Assembly (NCBI GenBank): GCA_937967725.1
Contig: CALBSY010000137.1
Span: 1-6,463 of the forward strand
Source: an uncultured Alphaproteobacteria bacterium
GTDB taxonomy: Bacteria; Pseudomonadota; Alphaproteobacteria; Caulobacterales; Aquidulcibacteraceae
Length of the DNA: 6,463 nt
Direction: 5' to 3'
The number at the start of each line of letters is the position of its first letter. Within the stretch, counting starts at the first letter, position 1. This document shows, in pieces, positions 1 to 5,513 of the stretch. Position numbers and translations under genes: made by a program. The notes beneath the pieces were generated by a model that worked only from the letters and a program-made list of their open reading frames with translations, was not told where the DNA came from and did no database searches.

Positions 1-21
1 GAGCAGGAGCTGACGATCTGA
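1..21 (+). CDS. 3' end of an upstream gene (partial), coupled to the HTH gene
   Basis: Reading from base 1 gives six codons (EQELTI) and then TGA at 19-21, which shares its A with the ATG of the HTH gene. This TGATG overlap is typical of translationally coupled operon genes. Small HTH regulators of this type often follow a DUF2975 membrane protein, and a short acidic tail ending in LT plus an aliphatic residue would fit one. That identity is a guess from context; six codons cannot establish it. Another frame closes at 11-13, so the choice of frame rests on the overlap alone. Confidence 0.35.
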   Translation, partial: EQELTI

Positions 22-269
22 TGGCGATCCGCGTCACTCTCGACCGCATCCTGCTCGAACGGCGTATGTCGCTGACGGACCTCAGCGAGAAAGTCGGCGT
101 CACGCTCGCCAATCTCTCGATCCTGAAGACCGGCAAAGCCAAGGCAATCCGGTTTTCGACACTCAACGCGCTCTGCCGCGTGCTCGAATGCCAGCCCGGC
201 GAGCTTTTGAGCTTCGAGCCGAGTGAAGACGACGCTCAACTCGAAAAGGCCGACGCCGCGGCTGACTAA
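21..269 (+). CDS. Small Cro/CI-type HTH transcriptional regulator (YozG-like)
   Basis: This 82-residue protein is almost entirely one DNA-binding domain. Residues about 5-65 form the five-helix Cro/CI (XRE) fold: an N-terminal helix (TLDRILLERRMS), helix 2 and the recognition helix around LSEKVGVTLANLSILKTGKAKAI, then the STLNALCRVLECQPGELL stretch. This layout matches the short HTH_26/YozG-like regulators. The acidic tail (EPSEDDAQLEKADAAAD) is probably disordered, and no sensor or oligomerisation domain is present. It is expected to be a cytoplasmic DNA-binding dimer; the target is unknown. Its start overlaps the stop of the preceding gene, suggesting coupled translation and possibly regulation of its own operon. 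Its TAA abuts the stop codon of the convergent dgkA. The domain call is firm, the regulon unknown. Confidence 0.88.
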   Translation: MAIRVTLDRILLERRMSLTDLSEKVGVTLANLSILKTGKAKAIRFSTLNALCRVLECQPGELLSFEPSEDDAQLEKADAAAD

Positions 270-632
270 TCAACGGAAGACATACGGCCAGAAGGTGATC
301 GCGCCGATCGCTGCTGCGCCGACCACGCAAATCAACACCGCGCTGGCGGCGATATCCTTGGAGCGCTGCACCGAGACATGGAACTCCGGCTGCACGACGT
401 CGCACAGATGTTCGAACGCCGTGTTCACAGCCTCGGCGACCCATACCAGCACTATGGCTGCGATGATCCAGCGCCAATCGTCGGCGACAATCTTGAGTCC
501 TACGCCGGCCGCGATCACCAGGATCGTCGCTATGAGGTGCGGCCACGCATTGTGCTGTGTCCGCAGCATGTAGACAAAGCCGGCAATGGCGAAGCGGAAA
601 CTCCTCAGCCGCGCAACGACCGAAAAGCGCAT
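270..632 (-). CDS. dgkA: Diacylglycerol kinase family protein (DgkA/undecaprenol kinase type)
   Basis: A 120-residue integral-membrane lipid kinase of the prokaryotic DAGK family. Members transfer phosphate from ATP to diacylglycerol (Gram-negative DgkA) or undecaprenol (Gram-positive UdpK) at the inner membrane. Family hallmarks are clear: the active-site segment EAVNTAFEHLCDVV (67-80, equivalent to ExxNTAxE), QRSKDIAASAVL (89-100, the KDxAAxAV motif), and an N-terminal amphipathic stretch (about 8-25). Hydrophobic segments near 32-50, 54-68 and 95-117 give the usual three membrane helices, and the length is normal. The position that is Glu in the TERN motif of Gram-positive enzymes is Gln26 here (TQHN). 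The ATG lies 4 nt after the rph stop and the purine-rich GGCAGGGTAGGGCG before it can serve as ribosome binding site, so it is probably cotranscribed with rph. The substrate, DAG or undecaprenol, cannot be read from the sequence. Confidence 0.87.
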   Translation of the reverse strand: MRFSVVARLRSFRFAIAGFVYMLRTQHNAWPHLIATILVIAAGVGLKIVADDWRWIIAAIVLVWVAEAVNTAFEHLCDVVQPEFHVSVQRSKDIAASAVLICVVGAAAIGAITFWPYVFR

Positions 633-636
633 CGCC

Positions 637-1350
637 CTACCCTGCCGCGCGTAATTGCGCTTCGAACAGGCGCGCGCAACCCAGTTTCGCTAGCCGGATT
701 AGTTCAGCGAACTCTTCGTCTGAAAACGGCCGTTGCTCGCCGGTGGCTTGGACTTCAATCATGCGGCCATCGCCCGAAAGAATGAAGTTGGCGTCCACCT
801 CCGCGGAAGAATCTTCTGCGTAGTCGAGGTCAAGCACGGGCGCAGTCTCGAACACACCGCACGAAATCGCCGCCACCTGACCGGTGACCGGGTTCGCCTT
901 CAGCACCTTTTCATCCACGAGATACTTGCACGCTTTCGCCAACGCGACCCAGGCTCCGGTGATCGCAGCCGTGCGCGTGCCGCCATCGGCTTGAATCACG
1001 TCGCAATCGAGCGTGATGGTGCGATCGCCAAGGGCTTTGAGATCCACTACCGAACGCAATGATCGGCCGATTAGCCGCTGGATTTCCTGCGTGCGGCCGG
1101 ATTGCTTGCCCTGCGCCGCCTCGCGCCGGCCGCGCGTATGTGTGGCGCGGGGTAGCATGCCATATTCGCCAGTCACCCAGCCGCGCCCCTGTCCTTTGAG
1201 CCAGCCAGGGACGCCGTCTTCCACGCTTGCGGTGCAAAGCACGTGCGTTTGTCCGAACTTGGCCAAGCATGAGCCTTCGGCGTAACGCGAAACTGCGGTT
1301 TCGAGTGCGATCTCGCGCAACTGGTCAGGTGCGCGGCCAGAGGGACGCAT
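637..1350 (-). CDS. rph: Ribonuclease PH
   Basis: RNase PH is a phosphate-dependent 3'-to-5' exoribonuclease that trims the 3' ends of tRNA precursors and other structured RNAs, working as a ring-shaped hexamer in the cytoplasm. The 237-residue product is full length and aligns without gaps to the usual numbering: R6 near the N terminus, the GWVTGEYGMLPRAT block (57-70), R86 in KQSGRTQEIQRLIGRSLR, and the phosphate-binding GGTRTAAITG (123-132). The acidic LDLDYAEDSSAEVDAN (173-188) includes metal-site aspartates. The usual C-terminal QGTAE is QATGE (about 200-204) here, followed by a normal RPF. The start is supported by AAAAGGAG ending 5 nt upstream. rph diverges from hrcA and leads an apparent operon with dgkA; rdgB and hemW, frequent followers of rph in other proteobacteria, are absent. 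Confidence 0.97.
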   Translation of the reverse strand: MRPSGRAPDQLREIALETAVSRYAEGSCLAKFGQTHVLCTASVEDGVPGWLKGQGRGWVTGEYGMLPRATHTRGRREAAQGKQSGRTQEIQRLIGRSLRSVVDLKALGDRTITLDCDVIQADGGTRTAAITGAWVALAKACKYLVDEKVLKANPVTGQVAAISCGVFETAPVLDLDYAEDSSAEVDANFILSGDGRMIEVQATGEQRPFSDEEFAELIRLAKLGCARLFEAQLRAAG

Positions 1351-1355
1351 GAAGA

Positions 1356-1363
1356 CTCCTTTT
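1356..1363 (-). promoter_or_regulatory. Ribosome binding site of rph
   Basis: On the minus strand AAAAGGAG lies 5 nt before the rph ATG. It is close to the anti-Shine-Dalgarno complement and fixes the start at 1350. Confidence 0.8.
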
Positions 1364-1384
1364 CCGCTTGTTGGCCGATTGCCC

Positions 1385-1400
1385 GCCCTGCGTCCAGGGC
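1385..1400. repeat. Inverted repeat in the rph/hrcA divergent promoter region
   Basis: GCCCTG and CAGGGC form a perfect 6-bp inverted repeat around a 4-nt centre (CGTC), in the middle of the 88-nt region from which both rph and hrcA must be transcribed. It could be an operator or a small 5'-leader hairpin. It does not match the CIRCE operator of HrcA (TTAGCACTC-N9-GAGTGCTAA). With GC this high, such a repeat could occur by chance. Confidence 0.3.
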
Positions 1401-1402
1401 CG

Positions 1403-1430
1403 CTTGCGCGTCCCGCGTCCGGCGTTACCT
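1403..1430 (+). promoter_or_regulatory. Weak candidate promoter for hrcA-grpE
   Basis: CTTGCG (1403-1408) and TTACCT (1425-1430), 16 nt apart, are the best -35/-10-like pair before hrcA. The CTTG start is reminiscent of alphaproteobacterial sigma-32 promoters, but the -10 half fits poorly. If real, transcription would begin at or just before the hrcA ATG, so the message would be nearly leaderless, agreeing with the lack of a Shine-Dalgarno sequence. Speculative. Confidence 0.2.
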
Positions 1431-1438
1431 AGAGCGCA

Positions 1439-2518
1439 ATGGCGCAACCGCCCACCACCGACCTCTCATCGCTCGACGCGCGCGCGAGGGAGATTTTCCG
1501 CGAGATCGTCGAGAGCTATCTCGCGACTGGCGAACCCGTCGGCTCACGCACGCTGTCACGTCTCGGCGGCGTGACGCTCTCCCCCGCGTCGATCCGCAAC
1601 ACAATGGCGGACCTCGTCGGGCTGGGCTTGCTGGAGGCGCCGCACGCCATGGCCGGGCGGCTGCCGACACAGCTCGGCTTGCGCTTCTTTGTCGACAGCT
1701 TGCTGCAGCTTGGCGACGTTCCCGACGAAGAGCGGCGTGAGATCGACACACGCATCCGCGACGCCGGCACCAATCCGCAGGATGTGCTCGGCGCAGCGTC
1801 CGAGCTGTTGTCCGGCTTGGCCGGCGGTGCCGGACTTGTGGTCACGCCCGAGCGCGAGGCGCCCGTACGCCATGCCGAGATCGTCTCAATCGGCCCCGGC
1901 CAAGCACTGCTCGTTCTGGTGTTTGAAGATAACCAGGTCGAGAACCGCATCCTCAACACGCCGCCCGATCTGCCGGCCAGCGCGCTGGTGGAAGCCGCGA
2001 ACTATTTGAATGCGCGCTTCAAGGGCAAAACCTTGAACGAGGCGCGCGCCGCCGCAGGCGAAGAGCTGGCACAAGACCGGGCCGCGCTCGATCAGGCGGC
2101 GGCTAAGCTGGTCGAAAGCGGGCTGGCGGAGTGGTCGGGCGAGGACCCCACGCACGGCCGCGCATTGATCGTGCGCGGGCGCGGGAACCTGTTGCAGGAT
2201 CAGCAGGCTATCGCCGATCTGGAACGCGCACGGCGTTTGTTTGACGATCTGGAAAAGACGCGGGAATTGATCCAGGTGCTCGATCTCGCCAAATCCGGGG
2301 ACGCGGTGCGGGTATTCATCGGTTCGGAGAACCCGTTATTTTCGTTGTCGGGGTCGAGTCTGATCGTGGCGCCCTATATGAACGCCGAACGGCGTGTCGT
2401 CGGGGCGCTGGGCGTTATAGGCCCTACCCGTCTCAACTACGCCCGCGTGATACCGGTGGTGGACTACACTGCGCGCGTCGTCGGCCGGGTGCTCGACGGC
2501 CGCGGGCAGGACCGCTGA
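1439..2518 (+). CDS. hrcA: Heat-inducible transcription repressor HrcA
   Basis: HrcA represses class I heat-shock genes by binding CIRCE operators, and its folding by GroEL couples repression to chaperone load. The 359-residue product has the full family layout: an N-terminal winged helix (about 11-85) with LDARAREIFREIVESYLATGEPVGSRTL, the recognition segment SPASIRNTMADLVGLGLL and wing GRLPTQLGLRFFVD; a GAF-like domain with an inserted dimerisation segment; and the C-terminal signatures FIGSENP (293-299) and GVIGPTRLNYARVIPVVDYTA (325-345). The ATG at 1439 gives the expected N terminus although no Shine-Dalgarno sequence precedes it. grpE follows after 15 nt, implying cotranscription. No CIRCE element occurs in the window, so control of this operon by HrcA itself is not indicated; in Caulobacter the known CIRCE target is groESL. 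Confidence 0.97.
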   Translation: MAQPPTTDLSSLDARAREIFREIVESYLATGEPVGSRTLSRLGGVTLSPASIRNTMADLVGLGLLEAPHAMAGRLPTQLGLRFFVDSLLQLGDVPDEERREIDTRIRDAGTNPQDVLGAASELLSGLAGGAGLVVTPEREAPVRHAEIVSIGPGQALLVLVFEDNQVENRILNTPPDLPASALVEAANYLNARFKGKTLNEARAAAGEELAQDRAALDQAAAKLVESGLAEWSGEDPTHGRALIVRGRGNLLQDQQAIADLERARRLFDDLEKTRELIQVLDLAKSGDAVRVFIGSENPLFSLSGSSLIVAPYMNAERRVVGALGVIGPTRLNYARVIPVVDYTARVVGRVLDGRGQDR

Positions 2519-2533
2519 GCAACGAGGAATGGA

Positions 2534-3106
2534 ATGACGGAAGAAGACAAGACACAGCCAGATCAGACGCCGGAGAACGTCGCATCGCCCGACACAACGC
2601 CCGATTCGGCGGCGTTCGAAGCCGAGTTGGCCAAGGTGCGTGATGAGTTGCTGCGCGCACTGGCGGAGGTTGAGAACACGCGGCGCCGCGCCGACCGTCA
2701 GGCCCAGGAGGCGCGTGTTTACGCCATTGATCGCTTCGCCGCCGAGCTCCTGCCGGTCGCCGACACGCTGGCGCGCGCCATCGCTGCGGCGCCGCGCGAG
2801 GACACCGACGAAGGCTTTCGTAATCTTCTCACCGGGGTCGAACTGACCGAGCGGATGTTGCTCGAAGCATTCGCACGGCATGGGCTGCGGCGCGTCGGCG
2901 AGAAAGGTGAAGCGTTCGACCCCAACCTGCACCAAGCGGTAGCACAGGCGCCATCGGATCAACCGGCGGGTAAGATCGCCGAGGTCATGCAGCCTGGCTA
3001 CGTGCTTGGCGAGCGAACGCTACGCGCCGCCATGGTCATGGTGTCGGCCGGTCCGGCGAGCGCATCCGGCGGCGGCGACGCCCGCAACGTCGACATCAAG
3101 GTTTAG
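2534..3106 (+). CDS. grpE: Nucleotide exchange factor GrpE
   Basis: GrpE is the dimeric cochaperone that releases ADP from DnaK and so drives the DnaK-DnaJ folding cycle in the cytoplasm. The 190-residue protein has the standard plan: an acidic, probably disordered N terminus (1-27); a long coiled-coil stalk from about 28 (FEAELAKVRDELLRALAEVENTRRR) through ARVYAIDRFAAELLPVADTLARAI; and a C-terminal beta-wing head carrying the GrpE signature, FDPNLHQAVAQ (128-138), then GYVLGERTLRAAMVMVS (155-171). The Gly-rich stretch near 179-181 and the short NVDIKV end are ordinary. The start is set by GAGGA (2524-2528), 5 nt before the ATG; a nearby ATG at 2529 is out of frame. It lies downstream of hrcA in the conserved heat-shock order. 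Confidence 0.97.
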   Translation: MTEEDKTQPDQTPENVASPDTTPDSAAFEAELAKVRDELLRALAEVENTRRRADRQAQEARVYAIDRFAAELLPVADTLARAIAAAPREDTDEGFRNLLTGVELTERMLLEAFARHGLRRVGEKGEAFDPNLHQAVAQAPSDQPAGKIAEVMQPGYVLGERTLRAAMVMVSAGPASASGGGDARNVDIKV

Positions 3107-3117
3107 GCAGCCATCCA

Positions 3118-3140
3118 AGCCGCACGTGCGGCTATGCGGC
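3118..3140 (+). terminator. Perfect 16-bp palindrome after grpE, possible hairpin terminator
   Basis: Eleven nt after the grpE stop, AGCCGCACGTGCGGCT (3118-3133) is a perfect palindrome that can fold as a 6-bp stem with an ACGT loop. TGCGGC recurs at 3135-3140, so the left arm GCCGCA (3119-3124) has two possible partners. There is no T-run, so it is not a classical intrinsic terminator. It could be a weak or Rho-assisted terminator, a 3'-end stabiliser, or a binding site for a symmetric dimer (the centre is CACGTG). Confidence 0.4.
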
Positions 3141-3146
3141 GCGATT

Positions 3147-3172
3147 GCCGGTTTCCGCCCGATTCCGGCTTT
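3147..3172 (+). terminator. Weak stem-loop with short T-run
   Basis: GCCGG (3147-3151) pairs with CCGGC (3165-3169) across a 13-nt loop and is followed by TTT. The short stem, large loop and minimal T-run make it at most a weak terminator for hrcA-grpE. Confidence 0.25.
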
Positions 3173-3192
3173 ACCCCGAACATGAATGATCG

Positions 3193-3200
3193 TTAACCAT
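3193..3200 (+). promoter_or_regulatory. TTAACCAT box, possible CtrA half-site
   Basis: TTAACCAT, preceded by CG, lies 57 nt before the start of the repeat-protein gene. It contains the TTAA half of the CtrA consensus (TTAA-N7-TTAA) and resembles the TTAACCAT variant linked to CtrA in Caulobacter-type bacteria. No second TTAA lies 7 nt away, so full-site binding is doubtful. It stands out as AT-rich in a GC-rich region, so it may simply be part of the promoter. Confidence 0.3.
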
Positions 3201-3202
3201 AG

Positions 3203-3221
3203 CGACGAGCGGCGTTCGTCG
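3203..3221. repeat. 6-bp inverted repeat upstream of the repeat-protein gene
   Basis: CGACGA (3203-3208) and TCGTCG (3216-3221) are perfect inverted copies separated by 7 nt, starting two bases after the TTAACCAT box. It could be an operator or a 5'-leader hairpin. It is short enough to be chance. Confidence 0.25.
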
Positions 3222-3243
3222 TGATCAAACACCCGCTCGATTC

Positions 3244-3251
3244 GAGGGAGG
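3244..3251 (+). promoter_or_regulatory. Ribosome binding site fixing the start of the repeat protein
   Basis: GAGGGAGG ends 5 nt before the ATG at 3257, a near-ideal Shine-Dalgarno placement. The in-frame GTG at 3221 has no such site, and starting there would put 12 residues before an otherwise complete signal peptide, so 3257 is the preferred start. Confidence 0.85.
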
Positions 3252-3256
3252 CGGGA

Positions 3257-5431
3257 ATGCGGGGAAGACTGTTTTTCGGCGCGGCGACAGCGGCGCTCAT
3301 GATGTTTGCTCCAGCTTGGGGCCAAGACGCCGACCCGCCGGGCGATAACACGACTCAAGCCCAGTTTACCGGCTCGCTCGAGGGCGAGATTTCACCCGCC
3401 GGGGATGTTGACCGCTACCGCATGCGCGTCGAGCAAGGGCTTCGCTACAGCTTCACACTGGACGGCGTCGCTGATGCGGAAGGCAACGCGCTGGATCCGA
3501 TGCTCGCCATCTACGACGGCGAAGGCAATCAGCTCGCCTTCAATGACGACGCCGGCGGCACGCTGAACTCAGCGCTGCAATTCGCCCCGCAACAAAGCGG
3601 TGACGTTTTCGTCGAAGCGCGCGCCTTTAGCGAACAAGGCACAGGACCGTACCGTCTGGCTGCGACATCGGCGCCGATTCCGCCGGATGACGCAGGCAAC
3701 GACGCCGGCACACGCGCGAGCGTCAGTGTGGGCCGCGCCGTCACCGGTGCGCTGGAGTACGAGGGCGACACGGATTGGTATCGTCTCAACGTGCGCAGCG
3801 GACGCCGCTATCGTATTGCGCTCGCCGGCACAGAAGGCGCTGAAACGCCGCTCGGCGATCCATACCTGCGCGTCCTCAGCCGCGATGGTGAGGAGCTAGC
3901 CGTCAACGACGACAGCGAAGGCTCACTCAACTCCATGTTGGATTTCGTGCCACAACGTTCGGGCCAGGTATTCGTCGAAGCACGCGCCTACGCGGATGCA
4001 TATGCCGGAAGCTACACGCTGAGCATCAACGAAGAGCGGCTGCCAACGGATAATTACTCCGCCGACCGCAGCACCCGCGGCCGCATCAATGTCGGGCAAA
4101 GTGTCGAGAGCTCGCTCGACTTTCCCAACGATCGCGATTGGTTCCGCGTGCGCCTGGAGCAAGGCGAATCCTACCGCTTCACATTGAACGGGTCAGGCGG
4201 CTCGGCGTTAGGCGATCCGTTGCTTCGGCTTTATGGCCCGAACGGGGACGAGCTGGCCATGGACGACGATGGCGGCGGCGGACTCAACTCGCACCTTGAA
4301 TACACCGCGTCCTCAACCGGTAACTATTACCTTGAAGCGCGCGGTTTCAGCGACGAAGCCACGGGCGGCTACACGCTGGCTGCACTCGCCGGCGACATTC
4401 CCGCTGACGCGTCCACCGACGTGACGCTCAGCGCCGACGGCGACTACCGCATGGGTGTACTGGCGCCCGCAGGCGACCGCGACTGGTACCGCGTCGATTT
4501 GGCCGAAGGCCAAGGCGTCCGCATCAGCCTCAGCGGCGATGAAACCGCGGACGCGCTCGGCGATCCGTATCTCGTCATCTATGGCCCGGATGGCGGCGAA
4601 GTCGCGCGCGACGATGACGGCGGTGAAGGTTTAAACTCGTGGCTTGAGTATCAAGCGGCGACGGGCGGCGCGCACTTTATCGAAGTACGCGGCTTCGTCG
4701 ATGATGCATCTGGCCGCTACGCCCTCTCGCTCGCGCCCGGAGAAATCGGCGACTCGGCGGAGTCCGCGGAATTTCTTGTCGCTGGCGGCCACGGCCGCAT
4801 GGGCACGCTCGGCGCGCCCGGCGATGTCGATTGGTTTGGCGTTGAGTTGATTGAAGGCCGGCCGTATCGCTTCAATCTAATGGGCGGCGAAGACGGCCTC
4901 CCCGATCCCCTGCTCACGCTTTACGACTCCGAGGGTAATCAGGTCGCCATGGACGACGACGGCGGCTGGGGACTGAATTCGTATCTCAGTTACGTTTCGG
5001 TCGCGGGCGGCACGTACTACGCGGCCGTCTCCGCGTTCGGGGACAGTGGAACGGGGCGCTATTGGCTCGCCGTCTCCGATACCGACGTGCCGGGAAACAT
5101 CAATACCGATGAGATCCTTGATGCTTCGAGCGCCGACGACCGCGTCAGTCGCATCGATATGCCCGGCGATCTCGATTACTATCATGTCGAACTTGAAGCC
5201 GGCGCGCGCTACACGATCGAATTACGCGGCCATGGCGACAACGCCCTCGCCGATCCGTTCCTCTCCATCATGGACACCAGCAATGCGCGCGTGGCCTCCG
5301 ACGACGATAGCGGTCCAGGCCTCGATTCCCGCCTGAGTTTTAGGCCGGAGCAGAGCGGCACATACTACATCCAGGCGAGCGGCCTTGGCGGCTCGACCGG
5401 TTGGTATCAGGTTTCGATCGTGCGCCAGTAG
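3257..5431 (+). CDS. Exported protein of six tandem PPC-like repeats
   Basis: A 724-residue protein with an N-terminal Sec signal peptide (positive MRGR, hydrophobic LFFGAATAALMMFAPA, probable cleavage after G22 of AWGQD). The rest is six copies of a 105-residue unit spaced 115-121 apart. Each has a GDxDWY/F strand, an aromatic-glycine strand (GxxYxFxL), LxDPxLxLY, an Asp-rich turn (DDDGGxGLNS), and a closing tGxYxL strand. This matches the bacterial pre-peptidase C-terminal (PPC, PF04151) beta-sandwich, which usually flanks secreted proteases and other hydrolases. No catalytic domain, membrane anchor, lipobox or C-terminal sorting signal is visible. The Asp-rich turns suggest calcium binding (inference). 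Likely periplasmic or released, in a binding, adhesive or structural role; no specific function is assignable. It has its own promoter region and a strong terminator, so it appears monocistronic. A longer GTG-start form is less likely. Confidence 0.88.
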   Translation: MRGRLFFGAATAALMMFAPAWGQDADPPGDNTTQAQFTGSLEGEISPAGDVDRYRMRVEQGLRYSFTLDGVADAEGNALDPMLAIYDGEGNQLAFNDDAGGTLNSALQFAPQQSGDVFVEARAFSEQGTGPYRLAATSAPIPPDDAGNDAGTRASVSVGRAVTGALEYEGDTDWYRLNVRSGRRYRIALAGTEGAETPLGDPYLRVLSRDGEELAVNDDSEGSLNSMLDFVPQRSGQVFVEARAYADAYAGSYTLSINEERLPTDNYSADRSTRGRINVGQSVESSLDFPNDRDWFRVRLEQGESYRFTLNGSGGSALGDPLLRLYGPNGDELAMDDDGGGGLNSHLEYTASSTGNYYLEARGFSDEATGGYTLAALAGDIPADASTDVTLSADGDYRMGVLAPAGDRDWYRVDLAEGQGVRISLSGDETADALGDPYLVIYGPDGGEVARDDDGGEGLNSWLEYQAATGGAHFIEVRGFVDDASGRYALSLAPGEIGDSAESAEFLVAGGHGRMGTLGAPGDVDWFGVELIEGRPYRFNLMGGEDGLPDPLLTLYDSEGNQVAMDDDGGWGLNSYLSYVSVAGGTYYAAVSAFGDSGTGRYWLAVSDTDVPGNINTDEILDASSADDRVSRIDMPGDLDYYHVELEAGARYTIELRGHGDNALADPFLSIMDTSNARVASDDDSGPGLDSRLSFRPEQSGTYYIQASGLGGSTGWYQVSIVRQ
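3359..5422 (+). repeat. Array of six PPC-like protein repeats
   Basis: Approximate units, as residues of the 724-residue protein: 35-137, 152-257, 272-377, 388-492, 502-606 and 617-722. The GDxDxY markers fall at 49, 170, 291, 406, 522 and 637, a spacing of 121, 121, 115, 116 and 115. Repeats 1 and 2 have an NDD turn and near-identical LxFxPQxSGxVFVEARA segments; repeats 3 to 6 have DDD turns. The conserved L(N/D)S triplet is written with a different codon set in every copy, so the repeats are conserved as protein but not as DNA. This argues for old duplication under selection. Confidence 0.85.
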
Positions 5432-5457
5432 GCAGAACGCTGAGGGGACGCACGCGG

Positions 5458-5494
5458 GCGGCGGCGCCGGACAAGGGCGCCGCCGCTTTTGTTT
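5458..5494 (+). terminator. Strong intrinsic terminator after the repeat protein
   Basis: GCGGCGGCGCC (5458-5468) pairs perfectly over 11 bp with GGCGCCGCCGC (5476-5486), closing a 7-nt loop, and is followed at once by TTTTGTTT. It starts 26 nt after the stop codon. Read on the minus strand no T-run follows the hairpin, so it mainly serves the plus-strand gene, although the stem may also slow transcripts arriving from the convergent hydrolase gene. Confidence 0.92.
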
Positions 5495-5513
5495 GCGCGT
5501 TCGTCATCCCCTG

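Noticed and set aside
1351..1438. CIRCE operator before hrcA
   Set aside because: No TTAGCACTC / GAGTGCTAA arms are present. The only inverted repeat (GCCCTG/CAGGGC) is unrelated.
2336..2962. Long antisense open frame across the end of hrcA and grpE
   Set aside because: It overlaps two well-conserved genes, resembles no family, and is of a length expected from GC-rich codon bias on the opposite strand.
3221..3256. GTG start adding 12 residues to the repeat protein
   Set aside because: No Shine-Dalgarno sequence, and it would precede a complete signal peptide. ATG 3257 has an ideal site.
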